DNA of 64,000 bases. Source: Epiperipatus broadwayi. Taxonomy: Eukaryota > Onychophora > Udeonychophora > Euonychophora > Peripatidae. Both the position numbers and the translations under genes were made by a program. The DNA lies in assembly GCA_028023455.1 (NCBI GenBank), contig JAQFVV010000031.1, positions 9,660,093 through 9,724,092 on the forward strand, given 5' to 3'. A model generated the notes under the pieces. That model had not been told where the DNA came from. It did not search any database and saw only the letters and a program-made list of their open reading frames with translations. This document shows positions 56,647 through 64,000 of this stretch, in pieces. How positions within the stretch are numbered: position 1 is the stretch's first letter; every line of letters starts with the position of its first letter.

Positions 56647-56757
56647 TTCTAGAATATTTCAGACACAAGTACAATAAATGTTTAAGAATTGATAATGATA
56701 AATTATATTTTTGTAGTTGGACAAATGTTATAAGTCTTTATAAAGTAGAAATATTTA

Positions 56758-56850
56758 GCCAAGCATTTGGTGTCCTTGTGGTTAGCATCGCTGCCTTATA
56801 AGTTGTTGTCCTGGGTTTACTTCCCGGCCTACACTTTAACATATGAAAAT
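56758..56850 (+). mobile_element. tRNA-derived SINE copy
   Basis: TTTGGTGTCCTTGTGGTTAG (A-box side), CATCGCTGCCTTATAAG, then TCCTGGGTTTACTTCCCGG (B-box side) and CACTTTAACATATGAAAATT as the tail. It is the most complete tRNA-like head of the three family members; the B box has a T substitution (GGTTTACTTCC). Confidence 0.78.
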
Positions 56851-57204
56851 TAAAAGTAAGCTTAATATCAGCAACAATTATCACCAATAATCATTCTTTG
56901 TTACCTGATTTAAAAAAAGATTATCACCAAGGATCATCTTTTGTAACTCAACTGAGTGAAACACAATAATCACATGATTGTAACAGAAATAATTATATTA
57001 TCATGTGGTTGTTGAATAGAACAATGCATAAATTAAAAGTTCCTAATAAAAAAAAGGTAAATGCTTGTACTAGAGATGGCATTCTTTATATAAAATAACC
57101 ACAGACCATATTGGAAAGATACATAGACATTACAGCATAAAACAACCTCTACTGTATAAAAGATTAATAGCATTCTAATTAAACTAAAAATGTAATCCCT
57201 CTGA

Positions 57205-57660
57205 AAACTCAAGGAGACTATGGGATTCCATGTGGAATGTGCCCGAACAAATACATGGGAAGGAGTAATCAACATAAATATCAAAAAGATGAGTATAGTC
57301 TCAGCATCTTTAGCACTTGCTTAGATTTCTCAAATACTAAATCATATACACATGCAGCAATCATCATTAGAATATTTAGGGACTATATAAATATTTTAAA
57401 AAATAAACTGTTAACAAAGTTGATAAAAGGATAAAATTATCAATGGTATGGAAGAGTTTCATGAAGATGAATAAAAATGATAAAACACTCTTCAAATTTA
57501 AGAAATTTATGTGCTACAATTATCTCTGGTACAACTGTTTTTTCACCCAATTTATAGCAAGTGCTATCTTATCAAAACGTCAGTACCTTACTTTAACTTC
57601 ATTTTATTTGTCATTGTTGTTTTCTAAAATATGATATATAAAACATTGGATGCCTGTGAA
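57205..57660 (+). pseudogene. PLE GIY-YIG N-terminal remnant
   Basis: YGIPCGMCPNKYMGRSNQHK (57219 on) matches the start of PLE GIY-YIG domains (G-[IV]-Y-x-I-x-C-x-x-C-x-x-x-Y-[IV]-G-R/E-T-N), with the second G-Y motif as YMG. It continues HKYQKDEYSLSIFSTCLDFS before degrading. The RT is absent, so this is a 5'-truncated PLE. It lies 90 bases upstream of the palindrome that carries inverted hammerhead motifs, which is where a PLE terminal repeat would be expected. Confidence 0.6.
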
Positions 57661-57747
57661 AATATTCTTTCAATAAATATGTGTGTGCATGCACATGTGT
57701 GTATATGTAATTTAGTATTGAATAACATTAAAGAAACTACATAGAGG

Positions 57748-58152
57748 CAAAACTCTTCATACAATAGCACCACTCAGTGCAAGCCAGAATAATCAATGGC
57801 TGCTAGAAAGTTTTTGCATAAAATCTCTATCGCCTACTCATCCAATATCTATAGACTAGTTTCTAGTTTGTGGCTTCATCAGTGAGGAGCCTTGGATCTG
57901 ATAACACTGCACCTAGATCTTAGGATCCAAACATTTAGGTTCAATGCTTTCAATTCCAAGGTTCTGATCCTAAGATCTAGGTGCAGTACTCTCAGATCCA
58001 AGATTCCTCACTGATGAAAGCCACAACCTAGAAACTAGTCTGGGGATATTGGATGAGTAGGCATTAGATAGGGATTTTATGCAAAAACTTTCTAGCATCC
58101 AATGATTACTGTGGCCTGCACTGAGTGACACTACTGTATGGAGTTTTGCCTC
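57748..58152. repeat. 405-bp palindrome carrying two inverted hammerhead cores
   Basis: The left arm (57748-57928) and right arm (57972-58152) are imperfect reverse complements (GGCAAAACTC at both outer ends, GGATCCAAA/TTGGATCC-type inner words). The right arm on the plus strand and the left arm on the minus strand each contain a CTGATGA...GAAAC...GTC series. A single, older arm is at 1353-1545. It may be a PLE terminal repeat pair or a foldback element. Confidence 0.75.
58005..58046 (+). ncRNA. Hammerhead ribozyme candidate 3 (palindrome arm)
   Basis: TCCTCA (58005-58010) and TGGGGA (58041-58046) form stem I. CTGATGA is at 58011-58017, GAAA at 58031-58034, a two-pair stem III (AC with GT) follows, and C58040 completes a GTC cleavage triplet. 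Stem II (58018-58030) is eroded: only AG/CT pair next to an A-A mismatch. The opposite arm has the same core at 57882-57854 on the minus strand, but its stem I is broken (TATAGA). Confidence 0.45.
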
Positions 58153-58479
58153 TATTATCAGTTTGGGTAATAAAGAATAGTGATCACATGATTTAAAGAA
58201 AGTAATTAATAAATGTTATTGAACAATTAATAATATAAAAAAAAAGAAGAATGATTATATTATAAATTGATCATTGTGAATTTAACTATTTACAAATATT
58301 AGAAAATATTTTCATAGATTGAATAAAAAATGATAAATTATTTAATATAATTTATATTATAGTTTATATCAACACAAATTGTAAGAGGCCTTAATGTTAG
58401 CATGCACATGTTTGTCTGATAATACCTGATATTCCAATTATTATTACTTTCACTAATTTTACAGGTCAATATTATTTTA
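58153..58479. other. AT-rich spacer
   Basis: No gene or repeat recognised between the palindrome and the truncated RTE copy. Confidence 0.5.
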
Positions 58480-59887
58480 TTTTAACAAAAAGAAGCAGGT
58501 GAAGAAATAGAAATTTTTTTAGCAAAGTTATATTCCAAATGTCTAAATGATAAAGATGTACCAGATGATTGGAAGAATGCAGTATTAATATTAATATTTA
58601 AAAAAGGTAATAAAGAAGATATTAGAAATTACAGACCTATCAGTCTTTTATCAGTTTTATACAAAATTTTTACTAAGATAATTACAACTTGTCTACAGAG
58701 AACACTGGACTTTCACCAGCCAAGAGAACAAGCTGGATTTAAAAGTGGTTTTAGTACAGTAGATCATATCCAGGTATTGAGAGAAGTTATAGAAAGGACA
58801 AATGAATATGAGTTGCCATTATGCTTAGGATTTGTAGATTTTGAAAAGGCATTTCATTCTGTAAACATTTCTTCAGTGATTAAAGCATTGGATCATCAAG
58901 GTATAGATCCAGGATATTGTCGACATTTTAAAGAATATTTATAAAAATGCAACAGCAACAATTATATTACATAATGATAGTAGGAAAGTCAACATTGAGA
59001 GGTGTGTAAGACAGGGTGACTCCATATATCCAAAGCTTTTTACAGCAGTGCTGCAAGAAGTATTTTGTGGATTAAAATGGAAAGCTAAAGGAGTGAAAGT
59101 AAATGGAGATTATTTAAGTCATTTATATTTTGCAGATGATGTAGTTCTTTTTGCAAATAATGCTTTAGAGTTGCAGAAAATGTTGCAGGAGTTATCAGAT
59201 GAAAGTAAAAAAGTAGGACTAAAGATAAATGTTAAAAAGACTAAAGTAATGTTTAATAGATTTTCTCAAAATATGAAAATAAAGATTGATTATGATGAAT
59301 TAAAAGATGTTAAGAGCTACAAATACCTTGGTCTGATTATTAATACAGATGGAAACATAATGGATGAAATTAATCATAGAATTAAACTTGGTTGGAGTGC
59401 TTTTGGTAGAAATAACTTGATACTAAAAGGAAATATGCCTGTGTTAAAAAAGGAAGGTTTTTAATAAATGTGTTTTGCCAGTTCTTACTTATAAATCTGA
59501 GACTTGGACACTTAATAGAAGAGCAATACAGAGACTTCAAACCACTCAAAGAAGTATGGAGGGATGTATGTTGGGAGTAACAAGAAGAGATCAAAAATGC
59601 AATGTATGGGTAAGAGAACAAACAGGTGTTACTGATCTTGAAAAAATTGAGACTGAAATGGAGTTGGGCTCGACATATTACTAGAAGAGATGATAATAGA
59701 TGGACAATTGAAATTTTAAATGGGATTCCAAGAGATTGTAAAAGACCCAGAAAGAGACGTCATGTGAGATGGATGGATGAAATAAGAAAGTGGTGCAGGG
59801 GTGATGTGGAGAAAAGAAGCTAAAGATCAGAAAAGATGAATTGAACTTGGAGAGATTTTCATCCTGCAGTGGATTGATAATGGTTGA

Positions 59888-59890
<3 letters not shown>
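58480..59890 (+). mobile_element. 5'-truncated RTE copy
   Basis: Plus-strand copy of the family at 37226-40540. It begins inside the fingers of the reverse transcriptase (AGCAGGTGAAGAAATAG) and runs to the 3' end (GGATTGATAATGGTTGATGA), where the trinucleotide tail gives way at once to a long (TA)n tract. No endonuclease. 5' truncation is the usual result of incomplete target-primed reverse transcription. Confidence 0.9.
58490..59823 (+). pseudogene. RTE reverse transcriptase, truncated and frameshifted
   Basis: Contains the ordered motifs [58 protein letters not shown] (the usual FDS is FHS), then after a frameshift at about 58925 [23 protein letters not shown] and FADDVVLFANN, the intact catalytic box. 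A second slip at about 59450 (LKKEGF then stop, against LKRKVFNKC) and a third at about 59630 break the C-terminus, which is readable as ARHITRRDDNRWTIEILNG. This copy keeps the T-run that the 38 kb copy lost. Three or more frameshifts make it inactive. Confidence 0.88.

Positions 59891-59968
<78 letters not shown>
59891..59968. repeat. (TA)n microsatellite, 39 units
   Basis: The longest simple repeat in the window, uninterrupted, between the RTE 3' end and the TGTAACCA terminus of the probable solo LTR. Confidence 0.95.
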
Positions 59969-59973
<5 letters not shown>

Positions 59974-60516
59974 TAACCATATATTTTAGTAGAAAATATA
60001 TTAATTGATGTAACTTATATAAAAATTTCTCTTTCTTCTCTGGGTGATTTGGTTGGCTTGATTCGCATTTGAACAGATTACTCTCTTATATTATTTTAAT
60101 AAATTTAAATTTGCTTCTTTCCATATGCTAACTTATATCAAAATGTTTAACTTTTTAAAATTTTACAACATATTAAAATTTGGTAAAATATTATTAAAAA
60201 TAATATTTTGTTTTTATTTATTTAAAGTAATCTTAAATTATTATTTCTATTGAATTAAAAATAAAACCATTTGTTCAATTAAAATAAATTATTAAATAAA
60301 TACAGCAATTACGTATGCGTCTCAATGTAATAAAAGAAAAGAGCGTGAATTTCTAGGAGAATATCGTCTGTTAGTTTGTCTTTTGGTGGAAACGGTAAAG
60401 GCAAATGGTGTAAAAATTTGCTGAGCTGATTTTGAAACCGTTAATAAGTAAATAGACTACCACAAAATTTGCTATAAACATAAAATAACTTAGTGGTATC
60501 TAATTAAGATGGATCA

Positions 60517-60630
60517 CTAAAACTTAAAGATCTTTTCAAGTCGTTCGGCCAACTGAATCAAATCACCGTAGCGTTTTCCAATATCGCATTTTTGAAATGT
60601 CGGAGCTTCCCAGTTTGAAAGAATTAAATA
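60517..60630 (-). other. Possible coding exon or LTR leader block
   Basis: On the minus strand this gives NWEAPTFQKCDIGKRYGD and LIQLAERLEKIFKF followed by TAG (60519-60517). The residue mix looks more protein-like than random AT-rich frames here. I do not recognise the family. It could be a terminal exon of an unseen host gene, a transposon remnant, or a chance frame antisense to the leader of the probable LTR D. LTRs A and B also have open antisense frames at the matching place, which favours the last reading. Confidence 0.25.
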
Positions 60631-61835
60631 CAAGAATTTGGTATGTTTTGAAATATTTATTATTCTACAATTTGAAAAATTTGAATCAGTGTTTTAATTA
60701 CAGAAGTTTTATTAAAATGAAAATTTGTTTTTTAAAAAGAAAAAAGTTTAAGTTAAAATAAAGTAAAGCGTTAAATTTGTCAAAATCTTTTAATATTTCC
60801 GTTCTTTAATTCTAATAAAATATATTATTGATTGATAATTAATTTTATAATGCCAGTAATAATTGCTAGTTAATTTGTTTAACATTTGGATCATAAACAT
60901 TCTTTAAATAATTAAACAAAGCTATTTTATAATTGTATCGTCAGTTTAAAATGAATAAAGTAATTGCTGTAATTGGTTATTCCTGGATTAACGCAATGGA
61001 TAAATAAATACTTGCATGGATAGGATAAACTTGGAACACTTTTGATAGAGAGATGTAGGGATTAATAACTTTATGAAAAACATTTTCATTTAAATTCTGT
61101 GTATCCTGTTTTAAAATTGTTTCATGTTTGGAGAGCCACGCAAATCGTAAATCTAATATTGTTTTAATAACTAATCAAAATGGATAGAATTGCATGTATG
61201 GAATTTAACTACAGCTATAGCTATTACCTCATATAATTATTATTCTACACATTGTACATGGATTCCACGGATCACATTAGGAATTATAAAATGCTATACA
61301 ATCCAATTTATGATACACACATCTGCTAAAATTCATGTATTTGAACTATAAAACGCTTTACATTTAGTTTTATCACACACACACACCGTTAAATGTTATA
61401 TGTTAATGAATAATACATTTATTTAATTTTATCGTTATATGAACTCGCATATGAAGTTCATAAGTTATATTTGTTAGATTTAAATTAATAAAGGTTGAAT
61501 AAAATATTTATTCAAAAGAATAGCGCTTGCGGAGAAAGCTTAAACAGTACTTAATGAATTCATGAGATATACCAATCTTTATGAGATATTTTGTGAGTCT
61601 TTCCAGATTTATATTCCCATGCCAATATTATTTATATTATATTACACATGTTTATTTTAAGCAAGATAAGTAGTACATTAGTTGTCCTGATTATTGTGAC
61701 ATATTGTTAAGCAAGAACCCACATGTGCTAAAGTGTCAGTGTATTCTGAATAATCAGAAGAATTGAGGGGGATGATTTGCACTTTAATGTGAAGTAAATT
61801 ATAATGTTGTTTTAGTATGTTAAAGGCTTTAATCT

Positions 61836-61916
61836 GTGCTGGTGGTTAATCCGCAGATTATTTTAATTGCCATTTTGTATTTTACACACATTCCTGCGCT
61901 GGTGGTTAATCCGCGG
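61836..61916 (+). repeat. Direct repeat with TAATCC core, 60-base period
   Basis: GCTGGTGGTTAATCCGC occurs exactly at 61839-61855 and again 60 bases downstream at 61899-61915, each with CpG and a TAATCC word (the recognition core of K50 homeodomain proteins). A short GC-richer island in AT-rich DNA. Confidence 0.6.
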
Positions 61917-63505
61917 AATTGTGTGATTATACGTATGACTTTATGATAGTGTTTAAATACGCAAAACGTTTAGTATTATTAATTCCTATGTGTAGATGAA
62001 TACATCCACAGGAATATGTTTGCTTCACAGATATAAGTTGGGCAAAGTATTTTAGTAAATCTGCCAAATCATCTTCCTCATTTGTAAGCATAATTTATCG
62101 GTTAGATTGATAAATGGTAGCAGGACATTCTATTCAAGTACTTCATGATAATTAACTGTTGGTTGATTATTATCTACCGGAGTGTAAGTTTACATTTTCA
62201 TTTTAATTAATGATTACATTATAGCTAAATCATACAGACATCATATTATTTATTATATGATTATAAGTTTACAGTAGGAAGTTATTGAATCTGGAAATGA
62301 CGTTCAATATTTCATAAGTTAATGCTGAATTTAATAATTGTCTCAATATTCATTATATTAGATTGAAATAAGGTATGATTAGGTTTTTAAATACTGTACC
62401 TGGGAGATGTATTGAAGAAAGTCTATTGAACCATCATTTAATTATTTTATTTGTTTATTTATGTTTTATTTAAAATATTGAAATTAACTATTTATTGTTC
62501 ATAAAGTTTGTAAATAAAAGTTGATTTATAATTAAACTTACTGTGCCGTTGCTATGTGTCATTCATAACATCAGAAATCATAAACTTTGGATAGAGCATA
62601 CATTATAGAGCATACATTGAATTACATATTATTGTCTACATGATATAAGAATTTATTAATATTTTGAGAAAACATTAAGATGCTTTTCGTCTTTGGTAGT
62701 ATATGATTGGTAAGGTACAATAAAATCCCATTTACCTTTTCCATCATTGTGGCTTTGCGTATTTGATTCTAGTATAAAATACAAATTAATTATTAAACTT
62801 GTGAACAGATTTATTCAATAATGATATGATTAAATATATTTACTTAACATTTTTAAATTTTCATTCGTCAATACAATAAGAGTCTCAATGATATATTAAA
62901 TTATAAAAGAACCCAATTATTCATGTTTATTAATTGCAAAGCTTTACCTGGACTAGCATCTGTCTTAGAAATCATATAGATGATTTAAAATTTCATAATT
63001 TTATGTGGTTCCACAAATTACGCTATCTTGTATATGGTCGGCCATAGGGTCGCATACCATAAAAATCGCAAATTGAGGTTTAAAAGTGATAAAATTGCAC
63101 TTATAATTTGTTTAATATGTTTTATAATAATACTATGATAGGTCTTCGCGGTATACCCTGGCTGCGATCAAATAAATTATAAAAAGTTAGGTTAATTCAT
63201 TAATTTTGTCTGTAGTAAATTGCCCCAGATGTTGATTGTGGTCTTTTGTGCATAAAATAAATAGTATGATATGCTTTTGGATATAGCTCTTAATAGCTGA
63301 TAATGTGCAATGAGAGTTGATCAGTGACCAAGGTTGTAATTCCTAGTGCACTTACGTTACGTAGTTGAGATTACACAATTTACGGTTACAATTTATAGTG
63401 CCGCAACAAGTACGGCATGATGATGGGTAGTTGGAGGGGTGATGGAAGGTTGGTTACCACCTTTGTGAGCCATCAGGGTGGACGGCTCCGGGGATTTTGG
63501 TTACA

Positions 63506-64000
63506 ATATATATATGTTAAAACGAAGATTTGCACAGGTTAAATATATAAAATACATATTTTGCGGGTTCATCCGTGTTAAAAACTTTTAATATTAATAT
63601 ACTGACATTTTGACTTGGTCACACAAGCCATCCACAGAGTTATAAAAGGTAGAAAGACAATTGTAGAGGCGCTACAATCACTGATTTGAATAAAATGTTA
63701 AAATTCCACCAATAGCAAAAAATTTTAAATTTAGGAATGTTTTTTAAAAAAATCTTTTCAAATAGGAGGAAGTTTACATGTATCATCTCGCTTATTAATA
63801 CAATCTGGCCTTTTAAGTATCTCAATGGCTTCTCTAATTTTGCATTGGTAGAGATTATCACATCTGGATATGATCCTGGTATTAGAAAAATCAATAAGCG
63901 AGATGATACATGTAAACTTCCTCCTATTTGGAAAGATTTTTTTAAAAAACATTCCTAAATTTAACATTTTTTGCTATTGGTGGAATTTTAACATTTTATT
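63506..64000. mobile_element. Two PLE 3' ends, head to head
   Basis: The minus-strand copy runs from 63817 down to about 63516: REAIEILKRPDCINKRDD, TCKLPPIWKDFF, stop, then 3' untranslated sequence to an (AT)n tract. The plus-strand copy begins at about 63835 with only its last codons (INKRDDTCKLPPIWKDFFKK, stop at 63956-63958), continues into the same 3' sequence and leaves the window at 64000. The matching arms are about 63690-63798 and 63888-64000. INKRDDT-x-x-LPPIW is the usual end of a PLE GIY-YIG protein. This repeats the inverted-3'-end arrangement seen at 20.4-22.9 kb in a different subfamily. Confidence 0.7.

Larger units (their letters stand above)
59972..63505 (+). mobile_element. 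Probable solo LTR (element D), 3.5 kb
   Basis: Begins TGTAACCA and ends TGGTTACA, a perfect 8-bp inverted terminus with TG...CA, between the 39-unit (TA)n tract and (AT)n at 63506-63515. This is the same situation as LTRs A and B. No second copy is present, so the call rests on termini and context. Inside, a GC-richer block (60340-60640) is followed by TTTG|GTATGT, a splice-donor match, resembling the leader layout of LTR B. TATAAACA at about 60472 is a possible TATA box. The 3' end (63400-63500) is GC-rich (GGTGGACGGCTCCGGGG). 3.5 kb is long for an animal LTR. Alternatively it is unrelated spacer with a chance terminal match. Confidence 0.45.

Noticed and set aside
59681-59980. Minus-strand ORF of 99 codons ending in alternating Tyr-Ile
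   Set aside because: It is the antisense of the RTE C-terminus fused to a translated (TA)n tract.

Overview
This is an AT-rich (very roughly 70-75% A+T by eye) window of animal nuclear DNA. The repeat types point to an invertebrate: RTE and other non-LTR retrotransposons, Penelope-like elements (PLEs) with GIY-YIG domains, tRNA-derived SINEs, hAT and TIR DNA elements, and LTR elements. The sequence alone does not fix the phylum. I see no bacterial or organellar genes, no true tRNA or rRNA gene, no CRISPR array and no host gene I can defend. The window is essentially a layered transposon graveyard in AT-rich spacer.

Left part (1-15 kb): a LINE ORF2 C-terminal fragment on the minus strand (2.2-2.75 kb); a very decayed RTE copy (5.2-6.3 kb, minus); a second LINE with a broken reverse transcriptase and a CCHC tail (6.6-8.4 kb, plus); a LINE ORF1 relic (8.5-9.4 kb); then nearly 6 kb of featureless AT-rich DNA.

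Middle (15-32.5 kb): a 2.9 kb foldback element whose 1.3 kb arms each contain a smaller palindrome (15.2-18.1 kb); a PLE 3' fragment and a LINE 3' fragment (18.1-18.9 kb); a decayed PLE whose own 3' end is duplicated in inverted orientation upstream (20.4-22.9 kb); a solo LTR (23.1-24.8 kb); AT-rich spacer with a short repeat family; and a TIR element with a pogo/Tigger-like look (31.5-32.5 kb).

Right part (32.5-64 kb): LTR element C (32.5-35.2 kb, decayed gag), a hAT MITE with a perfect 8-bp target duplication (35.47-35.85 kb), a hammerhead-bearing SINE-like unit (36.7-36.97 kb), the best-preserved RTE element (37.2-40.5 kb, minus), LTR element A (40.55-47.94 kb, gag-protease but no pol), LTR element B (49.8-55.9 kb, coiled-coil gag only), a PLE and hammerhead cluster (55.9-58.2 kb), a truncated RTE copy (58.5-59.9 kb), a probable 3.5 kb solo LTR (59.97-63.5 kb) and head-to-head PLE 3' ends (63.5-64 kb).

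Four themes stand out. (1) Several sequences match the hammerhead ribozyme core on either strand, next to PLE or tRNA-like sequence, including an inverted pair in one palindrome. (2) All three paired-LTR elements carry gag-type sequence and no recognisable reverse transcriptase or integrase, which suggests mobilisation in trans. (3) LTR elements, the foldback element and PLE ends lie directly against (AT)n microsatellites on both or one side. (4) Inverted self-arrangements recur at every scale.
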